Positions 1 through 7,800 of a stretch of DNA of 64,000 bases are shown here, in pieces (the stretch's first letter is position 1; each line of letters begins with the position of its first letter). Source of the DNA: a virus. The notes beneath the pieces were generated by a model that was not told the origin of the DNA, did not search any database, and worked only from the letters and a program-made list of their open reading frames with translations. The DNA is taken from positions 1 to 64,000 of IMG/VR virus record IMGVR_UViG_3300042197_004918. One strand, 5' to 3'. The translations under genes were made by a program, and so were the position numbers.

Positions 1-372
1 TCCGGAAGTTGGGCAGACTTCTCGTTGACTTCGAGTTATTCCGTCTCCGGAAGTTTCTCGGATTCCGGAAGTTGGGCAGACTTCTCGTTGACTTCGAGTT
101 ATTCCGTCTCCGGAAGTTTCTCGGATTCCGGAAGTTGGGCAGACTTCTCGTTGACTTCGAGTTATTCCGTCTCCGGAAGTTTCTCGGATTCCGGAAGTTG
201 GGCAGACTTCTCGTTGACTTCGAGTTATTCCGTCTCCGGAAGTTTCTCGGAGACTTCGAGTTATTCCGTCTCCGGAAGTTTCTCGGAGACTTCGAGTTAT
301 TCCGTCTCCGGAAGTTTCTCGGAGACTTCGAGTTATTCCGTCTCCGGAAGTTTCTCGGAGACTTCGAGTTAT
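1..372 (+). repeat. In-frame tandem repeats (63 bp, then 36 bp units)
   Basis: Near-identical 63-bp units begin at 61, 124 and 187, with a partial one before 61. From 250 the unit shortens to 36 bp (250-285, 286-321, 322-357) and fades out at 372. The 36-bp unit is the 3' part of the 63-bp unit with a GAG in place of a longer insert. Both lengths are multiples of three, so copy-number change keeps the reading frame. Confidence 0.95.
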
Positions 373-972
373 ACGAATATGATGTATTATGGGATTGTTC
401 CCACATTTGTAGATTCTGGGTCTATATGGATGGATACAGATAAAAAATCTGTTTTTGTCGGTAATAGTGGGTTGAATCATGCTTTAGCGGGGGTAGTCTA
501 TACTCAGACCTCAACGGTGAATGTGTCAAACACTGTAGATTTAATTTCATTGACAGGTTCGGGGGTAGGTCAGATGAGTTTTCCACCCAACTTTTTAACT
601 GTCGGAAAAACTGTGAGGTTCCGGGTCGTGGGGGTTCATTCTTCCACGGCCAGTCCTACGGTTTTCGTGAATGTTAAGTTGAATGAAGCAACAGGTTCTA
701 TAGTTCCGACGAATTCGGGAAATGGATCAAATGACACGTTTATTATTGAATCCGATGTAACATGTATTTCAGTTGGGTCCCCCGGATCGGTTAATATGAA
801 TGGATATTACATGGAACTTCATAATTCCGGTATTAGAAAAGGATTTTGTTTTTCAGCTGTTCCTATAGACACAACTGTTGAAATATTTCCTGATATAGAG
901 TTTGCTTGGGGCGTAGCGGATGCCGGAAATACACTGGAAACATCCACTTTCTCAATTGAAATTTTGAATTGA
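1..972 (+). CDS. Repeat-bearing tail fibre-like protein, 5' truncated
   Basis: The frame is open from base 1 and ends in TGA at 972, so the true start lies outside the window. The first ~124 residues are serine/aromatic tandem repeats: a 21-residue unit, then a 12-residue unit built from part of it (TSSYSVSGSFS-E). The remaining ~190 residues are non-repetitive, beta-rich and end in a hydrophobic strand, as in globular tips of phage appendages. Position beside the sheath and baseplate genes supports a virion role. Receptor binding is inference; no family was recognised. The TTG at 25 lies inside a repeat and is not a credible start. Confidence 0.6.
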   Translation, partial: SGSWADFSLTSSYSVSGSFSDSGSWADFSLTSSYSVSGSFSDSGSWADFSLTSSYSVSGSFSDSGSWADFSLTSSYSVSGSFSETSSYSVSGSFSETSSYSVSGSFSETSSYSVSGSFSETSSYTNMMYYGIVPTFVDSGSIWMDTDKKSVFVGNSGLNHALAGVVYTQTSTVNVSNTVDLISLTGSGVGQMSFPPNFLTVGKTVRFRVVGVHSSTASPTVFVNVKLNEATGSIVPTNSGNGSNDTFIIESDVTCISVGSPGSVNMNGYYMELHNSGIRKGFCFSAVPIDTTVEIFPDIEFAWGVADAGNTLETSTFSIEILN

Positions 973-1016
973 GGTTTATAAAAAAATTTAGGTCGGCAGA
1001 GTTTATATGTATTGGT

Positions 1017-1190
1017 ATGAATGAAACCGTTGATATTAAGAAGCTTTCTGATATTGAAATTAAAGCGTTGGCCTACGATGAACTGGCTAGGCTTGAGATG
1101 TGTCAAAATAATTTGAAGGTTTTGAATCAAGAGTTACAGTCACGAAACACTCGTTCCACCTCCCTTGATAGACCAATATCGACAAAGTGA
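1017..1190 (+). CDS. Small hypothetical protein (57 aa)
   Basis: I chose ATG 1017 over an upstream TTG at 969, which overlaps the previous stop. The product is mostly helical with charged residues (MNETVDIKKLSDIEIKALAY). No family recognised. It is followed after one base by the next gene (stop 1188-1190, ATG 1192), so the two are probably translated together. Tail-fibre clusters often carry such small assembly helpers, but that role is only a guess. Confidence 0.55.
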   Translation: MNETVDIKKLSDIEIKALAYDELARLEMCQNNLKVLNQELQSRNTRSTSLDRPISTK

Positions 1191-1191
1191 T

Positions 1192-1473
1192 ATGAATACC
1201 CAAAAATTTTCAGAAGAAGATATTGATTCGATTAAGTCGTTGCAATCCAAATATCAAGAAAAGCTTATATTTTTTGGTCAGCTTACCCTTGAGAGACTGT
1301 CTATTGAACAATCTATAAAAAACCTCAACGACGTTGAGAATAAGGCTAAAGCCGAGTATTTGGAGTTACAGAAAGAGGAGGAATCTTTGATCGAGTCTCT
1401 AAGTTCTAAGTATGGCGACGGAACGCTTAATCTAAAAGACGGAACGTTCACACCTTCCCAAATAATCCCATAA
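1192..1473 (+). CDS. Coiled-coil hypothetical protein (93 aa)
   Basis: The start ATG 1192 lies one base after the preceding stop; no strong Shine-Dalgarno is seen, so coupling is likely. Residues ~5-70 form a long amphipathic helix rich in E, K and L, consistent with a coiled coil. The C-terminus is a short G/T-rich stretch (YGDGTLNLKDGTFTP). It sits between tail-fibre and sheath genes, so a structural or chaperone role is possible but unproven. Confidence 0.65.
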   Translation: MNTQKFSEEDIDSIKSLQSKYQEKLIFFGQLTLERLSIEQSIKNLNDVENKAKAEYLELQKEEESLIESLSSKYGDGTLNLKDGTFTPSQIIP

Positions 1474-1498
1474 ATAGTTAAGGTTTCAAAAATTTGAG

Positions 1499-1508
1499 TA
1501 TATTTATA
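1499..1508 (+). promoter_or_regulatory. Late-promoter-like motif TATATTTATA
   Basis: Ten-base AT motif with core TATTTATA, 11 bases before ATG 1520. The same motif recurs before other late-looking genes at 7160, 7785, 10228, 19337 and 31341. Read on the opposite strand it is TATAAATA, the T4 late promoter consensus, so its orientation is unusual. Confidence 0.5.
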
Positions 1509-1519
1509 CTTAGATTTAA

Positions 1520-2191
1520 ATGAACCGTCCATACAAACTTATAGTTAAAAATGCTATAAATTCAGGAATAGTCACTTTTTCCGAAGGTAATTTCCTGTTG
1601 AAATGTGTAGAATGTTCGTGTGTCAGACTTCTCAAAACGAGAGAATCGGTTCGTAGAGCTTTGGTATCAAAACGGAGTTGTTTGTCGTGTTCTAATTCCA
1701 AAAAAGTAAAAGGAATTAAGTTTACCGATGAGAGGAAGTTAGTTAACTCGAACGCCCAGAAAAAAAGATATACAAATCCATCAGAGTCTCTTAGGACTTC
1801 GGTGGATGTGTCAACTGCAATGAATCGACCAGATGTCAAAAAAAGACATATGGATGCTTTGTTTAAGTCTGGATATCTCGGACCAAAAATGGATGTCGGT
1901 CAACCGGAGATGTTGGGTAAGTGGAATAGGTTGGGGTTTAATTTCGTTCCAAATTTCAAGTTAAAAGGAGAGGCTTCGTTATTTTACTTGGATGGTTATG
2001 ATGAAGAAAATAACGTCGTATTCGAGTATGATACCTCATATCATAAAAAACTTAGTCAGAAAGTTAAAGATACTTTCCGTCAAGATGTAATTATTAGAAT
2101 TTTAAATCCAAAATCATTTTGGAGATATGATGCAGTTGAAAAGAAGTTCAACTGTGTTTATAGAAACAATAACAGTGTTTTCAACACATAA
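1520..2191 (+). CDS. Zinc-ribbon nuclease-like protein (Vsr/EDxHD-like)
   Basis: 223 aa. The N-terminal part has a CxxCxC...CxxC cluster (C29, C32, C34, C54, C57) suggesting a zinc ribbon. The C-terminal part has D158, then NVVFEYD (E169, D171), H175 and D184, followed by RQDVIIRI. This arrangement resembles PD-(D/E)xK/Vsr-related nucleases, including the EDxHD group of free-standing homing endonucleases. It sits alone between a fibre-region gene and the sheath gene, typical of free-standing homing endonucleases in T4-like phages. A late-like motif precedes it. Nuclease activity is inferred from motifs. Confidence 0.5.
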   Translation: MNRPYKLIVKNAINSGIVTFSEGNFLLKCVECSCVRLLKTRESVRRALVSKRSCLSCSNSKKVKGIKFTDERKLVNSNAQKKRYTNPSESLRTSVDVSTAMNRPDVKKRHMDALFKSGYLGPKMDVGQPEMLGKWNRLGFNFVPNFKLKGEASLFYLDGYDEENNVVFEYDTSYHKKLSQKVKDTFRQDVIIRILNPKSFWRYDAVEKKFNCVYRNNNSVFNT

Positions 2192-2207
2192 ATAGAAAGA
2201 ACATCGC

Positions 2208-5200
2208 ATGCCAATCACTGAAGGTGGTAAATTTAGTCCCGTGGACCGCGTCGTTAGTCCCGGAGTTTTCACACGAGAGAACGACTTGAGCGGCCTCGCT
2301 CAAGGAGTCGCTGACATCGGTGGTGCTATCGTAGCGCCATTTGCAAAGGGTCCCGGTTTTGCACCAACATTAATCCGAAGCGTCTCTGAACTTGAAGAGA
2401 AATTCGGTGTCGCTGATGGTGTTTATTATGGACCTTACACCGCTAAAGAGTATCTTAAAGAACAAGGTCAAGTCACCGTCTGTCGTGTAGGAGCTTTGAC
2501 GGGATACAAGCAGAGCAACCCTCTGATGATTTATGCTATTCCGGGAAGCTGGACAAGGCTTGAAGTTTCCGCATCCGTAGAGACGGGTTCTATTGGAAAT
2601 GCTATTCCATCTTACGCTGAGAGCACCGGCGGTTCTACAACTGTAACTGATTTTATCACTCCTCACTCCTCAAGCTTTACCGCAAGTTTGACCACTGGTC
2701 ACATAAGCATGAGCGCAGTGTTGACGGTGACGTTCGAGAATAATACAAGTTCTTTCTTGCCAGCTGGTTCTGGAAGTTTGGAATACGCTGGTGTAACCGT
2801 TATCGCGGGAACTATCAACATCAACACCGGTTCCGCTGCAACAGTTTATATCACGTCCAGTATTCAGGGTAACTCGACCAAGACAGCAGCAGAGAAGTTT
2901 TCTCAGGCGTTGCTTGAGTCAACCGAAACGGTTTCTAACTTCTCGATGAGTTTCGTTACTCTGAACGTCACCGCGTCGTCAACATTTGACGTTGTGAGCG
3001 GCACATCATTGAAGCTTCAAAACGCAGTCTTTAAGGCCTACCGGTCTTCCGGTGGTTGTGGAACTGTATTGTATCTCGCAGCAGGACAGTTGAGTGGTTC
3101 TTTCGGACCTTACACTGGAACATTCACATCTTCAAGTGTTGTGAGTGCAGACCCATGTGCTTCGACCTCAAGTGCGGCTCTTCCTCAAGTTCTTGCTATT
3201 CTTGCTAACACACGAAATGCCACCCAAACGACCAGTGACTTGAGTGTTCCTGGTTTCAGTGGTTCTGTGTTGTCAACTATCACCGCCTCCTCTGGAGCTG
3301 CCGGTGTTTCGGAGAGGGCTACAGTTCTTAACTTCGCAATTCAGTTGAGCAGTTCAGCTGGTTCTGGTTTTGGAACATATGATTTCTCACTTGATCCAAA
3401 TAGCTCCAAGTATATAACCTCGGTGTTCGGAAACGACCCGACGGCTGGAAATCCTTCCACTCAAGTCAGTGGTCAAAAGATTGAGGCTGCCTATATCTAC
3501 CGTATCTTCGAGGATACTATCGCCCGTGTTAAGGCTGATAAGAAGAATTGGATGATTGGTATGGGAACCTCGGTTGAAGGTCAAGTTCGTGTTGGTGATG
3601 TATTGAACTTCACTGATGCAGCTTCTTTGACACCTTCTACGGCTGACAGTGAGTTTGCTTTGACTAACGCTTTCACCCCTTGGGTAACGTCTCAGACGGT
3701 TGCTCCTTGGAAGGGTGCAAGTGGAACGTCTGTTTCTACTAAGTATGACTTGTTCAAACTTCATACTCTTGGTGACGGAACGGCTGAAAACACCCGATTC
3801 AAGATTGAAATAAGTAACGTTCGTCTCGCTGGACAAGTTCCTGGCTCTGACTATGGTTCGTTCACCTTGAGCGTTCGTGATTTCAGTGACACGGAGAAAC
3901 GTCCTAAGATTTTGGAGACTTTCCAAAACTTGTCGATGGACCCAAATTCCGCCAACTTTATTGCTCGTAGGATCGGTGACAAGTATAACTACATCACCTT
4001 CGCTGGTAAGATTGTTGAGTTTGGAACATACTCCACATTGAGCAAGTATATCCGAGTCGAAATGACCACGGATACGTATCCTGTGGCAGCGGTTCCTTAT
4101 GGATTCCGTGCTTACTCGACACCTATTAACAGTAACTACAGCAGCTTCCTACCTCCTATGAAGTATACGAAGGCTTCCACATACAGTGAGTCGCCAGGTC
4201 GTTATGCCTCAGGTGTTATGATTGGTGATGTCCCGGTCGGTGCAAGTGATGACCTCGCTGCATTGTATCCAACGGCTTCCGCTGGAGTTGGTTGTGACAG
4301 AGATAACGAACAGTATTTCGCTCCTCTACCGGCGTTTGGTTCTAATGATTCAAACGGTGAGAATGAAGACTTCGATTTGGAGACAAATTATAGTTCAAGT
4401 GGAGTGACTGCCGGTAACGGAGTTCCTTCTTATTATGTCGCTGCTGATGAGGTAACTAACGTCAAGAAACGTAAGTTCATCATGGGTATGCAAGGTGGAT
4501 TTGATGGTCAATGGCCTGCCGTTCCTATAAATGTCGGTTCTGACATTATTGCTGGAAATACGCAGGGATTGAATTGCACAAGTATAACAAGCGCAGGAAG
4601 CGTCGGTTATAAACAGTGTGTGGCTGCTCTTGGAAATGCCGACGAGTTCGATATTAACCTTATCGTGACACCTGGTATCTTCTCAAGTCTCCACTCCTAC
4701 GTCACGAATCTTGTGATTGATATGTGTGAAGCTCGTGGTGATTGTTTCTACATCATGGATAACGTTGTGTTCCCTGCTTCAAATCAAAGCACAGGACTTA
4801 TTGACGCAGCAGTTGCTCAGGCGGAAACGTTTGACAGTAACTATGTCGCAACCTATTATCCTTGGGTGAAGATCCTTGACACGAATCTTAACAGAATCGT
4901 AAGTGTTCCTCCGTCTGTTGTGTTGCCTGCTGTATATGCCGCAAACGATAATTCGGCTGCCGAGTGGTTCGCTCCTGCTGGTTTGAACCGTGGTGGAATT
5001 AGTCAGGCTGTTCAAGTTATGGACAGGTTGACCCACCAGGAACGTGATACTCTCTACGAGGGACGTGTCAATCCTATCGCTGCTTTCCCTGGTCAGGGAA
5101 TTTCAGTGTGGGGTCAAAAGACCCTACAGGTCACCCCAAGTGCATTGGATCGTGTCAATGTTCGCCGTCTGCTTATCGCATTGAAGAAGTTTATTGCTTC

Positions 5201-5468
5201 GTCATCTAAGTTCTTGGTGTTCGAGCAGAACGTCGCTGTGACACGTAACAAGTTCTTGGCTATCGTCAATCCTTACTTGGAGAGTGTTCAACAGAGAAGT
5301 GGTTTGTATGCCTTCCAGGTGGTTATGGATGAGAGCAACAACACCCCTGACTTGGTGGACAGAAATGTTCTCTATGGACAGATTTATCTACAGCCTGCTA
5401 AGACTGCTGAATTCATCATCCTTGACTTCAACATTCTTCCTACTGGCGCTACTTTCCCAAGTGCTTAA
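2208..5468 (+). CDS. Tail sheath protein, gp18-like
   Basis: 1,086 aa. The N-terminus (SPGVFTRENDLSG, GPGFAPTLIRSVSELEEKFG, then YLKEQGQVTVCRV) and C-terminal ~120 residues (GISVWGQKTL, NVRRLLIALKKFI, LFVFEQN-like strand, FQVVMDESNNT) are the conserved sheath domain that polymerises around the tube and contracts. It is much longer than T4 gp18 (659 aa). The middle (~100-850) is rich in S, T, G and A and probably holds extra outward-facing domains. Start ATG 2208 follows a weak AGAAAG. A strong terminator follows, matching high monocistronic expression. Confidence 0.93.
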   Translation: MPITEGGKFSPVDRVVSPGVFTRENDLSGLAQGVADIGGAIVAPFAKGPGFAPTLIRSVSELEEKFGVADGVYYGPYTAKEYLKEQGQVTVCRVGALTGYKQSNPLMIYAIPGSWTRLEVSASVETGSIGNAIPSYAESTGGSTTVTDFITPHSSSFTASLTTGHISMSAVLTVTFENNTSSFLPAGSGSLEYAGVTVIAGTININTGSAATVYITSSIQGNSTKTAAEKFSQALLESTETVSNFSMSFVTLNVTASSTFDVVSGTSLKLQNAVFKAYRSSGGCGTVLYLAAGQLSGSFGPYTGTFTSSSVVSADPCASTSSAALPQVLAILANTRNATQTTSDLSVPGFSGSVLSTITASSGAAGVSERATVLNFAIQLSSSAGSGFGTYDFSLDPNSSKYITSVFGNDPTAGNPSTQVSGQKIEAAYIYRIFEDTIARVKADKKNWMIGMGTSVEGQVRVGDVLNFTDAASLTPSTADSEFALTNAFTPWVTSQTVAPWKGASGTSVSTKYDLFKLHTLGDGTAENTRFKIEISNVRLAGQVPGSDYGSFTLSVRDFSDTEKRPKILETFQNLSMDPNSANFIARRIGDKYNYITFAGKIVEFGTYSTLSKYIRVEMTTDTYPVAAVPYGFRAYSTPINSNYSSFLPPMKYTKASTYSESPGRYASGVMIGDVPVGASDDLAALYPTASAGVGCDRDNEQYFAPLPAFGSNDSNGENEDFDLETNYSSSGVTAGNGVPSYYVAADEVTNVKKRKFIMGMQGGFDGQWPAVPINVGSDIIAGNTQGLNCTSITSAGSVGYKQCVAALGNADEFDINLIVTPGIFSSLHSYVTNLVIDMCEARGDCFYIMDNVVFPASNQSTGLIDAAVAQAETFDSNYVATYYPWVKILDTNLNRIVSVPPSVVLPAVYAANDNSAAEWFAPAGLNRGGISQAVQVMDRLTHQERDTLYEGRVNPIAAFPGQGISVWGQKTLQVTPSALDRVNVRRLLIALKKFIASSSKFLVFEQNVAVTRNKFLAIVNPYLESVQQRSGLYAFQVVMDESNNTPDLVDRNVLYGQIYLQPAKTAEFIILDFNILPTGATFPSA

Positions 5469-5488
5469 TAGTAAATAAGAAATTCGAG

Positions 5489-5524
5489 AAGAACTCCGAG
5501 AGAAACACTCGGAGTTCTTTTTTT
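5489..5524 (+). terminator. Intrinsic terminator after sheath gene
   Basis: Perfect 12-bp stem (AAGAACTCCGAG at 5489-5500 with CTCGGAGTTCTT at 5508-5519), 7-base loop, and a T-run at 5518-5524. It lies 20 bases after the sheath stop. Confidence 0.93.
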
Positions 5525-5557
5525 GTCCAGTTAAATAAGAGTCTGTGCAATCTGTTT

Positions 5558-5567
5558 GATATTTATT
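5558..5567 (+). promoter_or_regulatory. Late-promoter-like motif GATATTTATT
   Basis: Variant of the recurrent TATTTATA motif, ending 3 bases before ATG 5571 and just after the sheath terminator. It could start a new short transcript for the next gene. Confidence 0.4.
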
Positions 5568-5570
5568 GCT

Positions 5571-5756
5571 ATGAAAAACGCAAGTTCAAATATTGAATTT
5601 GTCGAGTATAATGACAACGATTTAAGTCATGTTTTGTCTGGTCCTGATTTTGGGCAACCCACTTGTTCGGATTGGAGCATAGACTCTTCTTTTGAGAAAT
5701 TTTATCTCGATAGATATACCTTCGACGGATTTTCTTTCAGACTCCTATTAGCATAA
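5571..5756 (+). CDS. Small hypothetical protein (61 aa)
   Basis: ATG 5571 is chosen over a TTG at 5556 that lies inside the late-like motif. The product is acidic and aromatic (NIEFVEYNDNDLSHVLSGPD) and ends FRLLLA. No family recognised. It lies alone between the sheath terminator and a repeat-rich gap. Confidence 0.45.
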   Translation: MKNASSNIEFVEYNDNDLSHVLSGPDFGQPTCSDWSIDSSFEKFYLDRYTFDGFSFRLLLA

Positions 5757-5767
5757 TTGTCCCCAGG

Positions 5768-5834
5768 TGCTTGCTTATGCTTGATGCTTATTTCTATCTC
5801 TAGTTACTTTTGCTTGCTTATGCTTAGCTGCTTA
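5768..5834 (+). repeat. Cluster of TGCTT(A) short repeats in an intergenic gap
   Basis: Two blocks (5768-5790 and 5811-5834) each hold about four close copies of TGCTT or TGCTTA, and both contain TGCTTGCTTATGCTT. The gap 5757-5899 has no ORF. The repeated word resembles the core of the T4 MotA box (TGCTT followed by pyrimidine-A), which suggests a protein-binding array. The similarity is only to a short core. Confidence 0.6.
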
Positions 5835-5862
5835 TTGCTGTACACTACAACTTTAAATTAAA

Positions 5863-5890
5863 TTGTCAACTATTTATATTGTGGTATGAT
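5863..5890 (+). promoter_or_regulatory. Sigma70-like promoter TTGTCA-16-TATGAT
   Basis: The -35 TTGTCA (5863-5868) and -10 TATGAT (5885-5890) each match consensus at 5 of 6 bases with a 16-base spacer. The -10 ends only 9 bases before ATG 5900. A TATTTATA core (5871-5878) lies inside the spacer, so two classes of signal may overlap. Confidence 0.55.
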
Positions 5891-5899
5891 AATTTTATT

Positions 5900-6412
5900 A
5901 TGACTGATAAAGATGTAACGGTGTTTCTCGACATGGATGGTGTTCTCTGCACATTTGAAGAGGATTTCATCAGATTGACCGGTAAACACCCTGATGTATA
6001 TGAAGAAGAGTTTGGCGAAAAGAAATACTGGAATTTCATTCTTGACCAAGGTTCAAGTTTTTGGGAGAAACTGACTCCTACCCCAGATATGGAAGAACTT
6101 AAATCATATGTGTTCTCACATTTCCTGAGAATTGGTATCTTAAGCAGCTCAAGCAAGAAAAACCACGGGTCAAATGTGGTTAAACAGGGTAAGCTGAAGT
6201 GGTTAAAAAATCATGGATTCTTAGACAAGATACCGAACAACAATGTAATAATCGTTGATTCAGCTCAAGATAAAAAACGTCATGCTTGGAACAACAAAAT
6301 TTTGGTGGATGATTATGATAAGAATGTAAAGTCTTGGGTCGGTGCAGGAGGAATCGGGATCTTACACAAGTCCGCTAGGAATTCTATAAAAGAACTATCA
6401 CGCTATGCTTAA
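5900..6412 (+). CDS. HAD-superfamily phosphatase / 5'-nucleotidase-like
   Basis: 170 aa. The N-terminus has the HAD nucleophile motif FLDMDGVLCTF (D9 and D11 in DxDG). A later ILSSSSKKN segment fits motif II/III, and ILVDDYDKNVKSW gives the acidic motif IV. Length and the small cap fit deoxyribonucleotidase-like HAD enzymes, which remove phosphate from nucleotides. ATG 5900 is chosen because upstream codons overlap the promoter. The last bases overlap the next gene by 8 nt, pairing it with a nucleotidyltransferase. The substrate is unknown. Confidence 0.7.
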   Translation: MTDKDVTVFLDMDGVLCTFEEDFIRLTGKHPDVYEEEFGEKKYWNFILDQGSSFWEKLTPTPDMEELKSYVFSHFLRIGILSSSSKKNHGSNVVKQGKLKWLKNHGFLDKIPNNNVIIVDSAQDKKRHAWNNKILVDDYDKNVKSWVGAGGIGILHKSARNSIKELSRYA

Positions 6413-7103
6413 CCAACGGGTCTATAATCCAAAACTAAACCCAGCTATCTGGGATGAATCTGGCAACATCCACCCGGATGTTGCAGCACACCTGTTGAAG
6501 ATAGGCAAGGACTTCTATGCTGATGTAGAGCTTAAAGCTAAGCTCCAGGACGTAATTTTACTAGGCAGTTCAGCTAACTATAATTGGACCCCAGATAGCG
6601 ACATTGATATACATTTGGTCATAGACACAGATGAACTAGGGATGCCTGACGAGGAAACCACCGCAAACTACTTGGATGCTTTAAAATCTAAGTGGAACTC
6701 TGACCACAATATCACCGTTAAGGGTCATAAAGTGGAAACATACATCCAAGACGTTGAGCACAAGACCCATGCCACGGGAATCTTTTCTTTATTAAAGAAT
6801 CAGTGGTTGGTTAAACCCGTCCGGGAGAAGGTAGAATTGGATAGAGATTTGATAAAAAAGATGTTCGGAGAATACATCGGCAAGATAAACAAAGTAATAC
6901 AATCTCCCTCACCCGAAAAACTTAAAGCACTACTTGACGATATTTATCAAATGAGACAGAAAGGGCTTGACTCAAAGGGAGAATTAAGCACAGAAAATCT
7001 CGTCTTTAAACTTATCAGAAGTAAGGGGTATCTCGAAAAAATCCGTGAACTCAAGATTAAAATTTATGATAAGGGTGTAAGCTTGAATGAACGTCGAAAA
7101 TGA
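6405..7103 (+). CDS. Nucleotidyltransferase-fold protein
   Basis: 232 aa. The signature LLGSSANYNWTPDSDIDIHLVID is the GS...DxD metal-binding motif of the pol-beta nucleotidyltransferase superfamily, with a likely third acid in HKVETYIQD. The C-terminal third is helical. Overlap with the HAD gene suggests a two-step nucleotide or RNA-end function, comparable in logic to phage RNA repair modules, but no target can be named. It lies inside the tail region between sheath and tube. Confidence 0.65.
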   Translation: MLNQRVYNPKLNPAIWDESGNIHPDVAAHLLKIGKDFYADVELKAKLQDVILLGSSANYNWTPDSDIDIHLVIDTDELGMPDEETTANYLDALKSKWNSDHNITVKGHKVETYIQDVEHKTHATGIFSLLKNQWLVKPVREKVELDRDLIKKMFGEYIGKINKVIQSPSPEKLKALLDDIYQMRQKGLDSKGELSTENLVFKLIRSKGYLEKIRELKIKIYDKGVSLNERRK

Positions 7104-7159
7104 GAGACATAACAAAAACGTCGGTTTTCTTTATTTCTTATCTTTTTTTTGAAACGGTG

Positions 7160-7169
7160 TATATTTATA
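7160..7169 (+). promoter_or_regulatory. Late-promoter-like motif TATATTTATA before tube gene
   Basis: Same motif as at 1499 and 10228, 30 bases before the tube ATG. The leader carries an AAGGA Shine-Dalgarno at 7186-7190, the clearest ribosome site near any of these motifs. Confidence 0.55.
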
Positions 7170-7199
7170 ATTGACATTCTAATATAAGGAAACACACAT

Positions 7200-7694
7200 A
7201 TGGCTGACTTACTACAATCAAACGAGATCTTCTACTCAAGTTTTGAGCCGAAGGTTCAGAACAGATTTATCATGTATCTCGACGGAATCCCATCATTCCT
7301 AATCAAGAAGTGTGACCGACCAAAGCCAAACTCCGTGAAGAAAGTTTTGGACCATATCAATCTCCAGCGTTACTACAAGGGTAAGACCGTATGGGACCCA
7401 ATCACCATCGCTCTCTACGACCCAATCGCTCCGTCCGGTGCTCAAGCAGTCATGGAATGGGTTCGCTTACACCACGAGTCAGTGACCGGTCGCGACGGAT
7501 ATGCCGATTTCTACAAGAAGGATGTCACCATCAATGTGTTAGGCCCAGTCGGAGACAAGGTCGAGGAATGGACGCTCAAGGGCGCATGGATCAGCGGAGC
7601 CACAAACTTCGGAACACTGGAATGGTCAAACGACGGCGACCATATTCCGATTGAAATGGAACTCACTTACGATTACGCAATTTTACAGTTCTAA
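7200..7694 (+). CDS. Tail tube protein, gp19-like
   Basis: 164 aa, the size of T4 gp19 (163 aa). The fold is recognised from NRFIMYLDGIPSFLIKKCDRP, the loop LQRYYKGKTVWDPITIALYDP, and the C-terminal strands GAWISGATNFGTLEWSNDGD ... MELTYDYA. It forms the inner tail tube within the sheath. It has its own late-like motif, a Shine-Dalgarno and a terminator, fitting a high-copy virion protein. Codon use is more C-rich at third positions than in its neighbours, as expected for high expression. Confidence 0.93.
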   Translation: MADLLQSNEIFYSSFEPKVQNRFIMYLDGIPSFLIKKCDRPKPNSVKKVLDHINLQRYYKGKTVWDPITIALYDPIAPSGAQAVMEWVRLHHESVTGRDGYADFYKKDVTINVLGPVGDKVEEWTLKGAWISGATNFGTLEWSNDGDHIPIEMELTYDYAILQF

Positions 7695-7712
7695 TCGAAC
7701 AAAATCTTTCAG

Positions 7713-7743
7713 AAACCTCCAACCTCACGGTATGGAGGTTTTT
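7713..7743 (+). terminator. Intrinsic terminator after tube gene
   Basis: Stem AAACCTCC (7713-7720) with GGAGGTTT (7734-7741), 13-base loop, and five T's at 7739-7743. Confidence 0.8.
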
Positions 7744-7784
7744 GATGTCCCAACACAATATCTTACATCCTTCTTTAAATTTTT

Positions 7785-7794
7785 GATATTTATA
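7785..7794 (+). promoter_or_regulatory. Late-promoter-like motif GATATTTATA
   Basis: Ends 6 bases before ATG 7801 and lies just after the tube terminator, so it is well placed to restart transcription for 7801-9068. Confidence 0.5.
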
Positions 7795-7800
7795 GTTCAT

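Noticed and set aside
9-443. 144-codon frame overlapping the fibre repeats in another frame
   Set aside because: The repeats are open in several frames because they are multiples of three; only frame 1 continues as a normal protein to a stop at 972.
5757-5899. Possible tRNA or other RNA gene in the repeat-rich gap
   Set aside because: No cloverleaf, T-loop or acceptor stem could be drawn. None of the other intergenic gaps gave one either.
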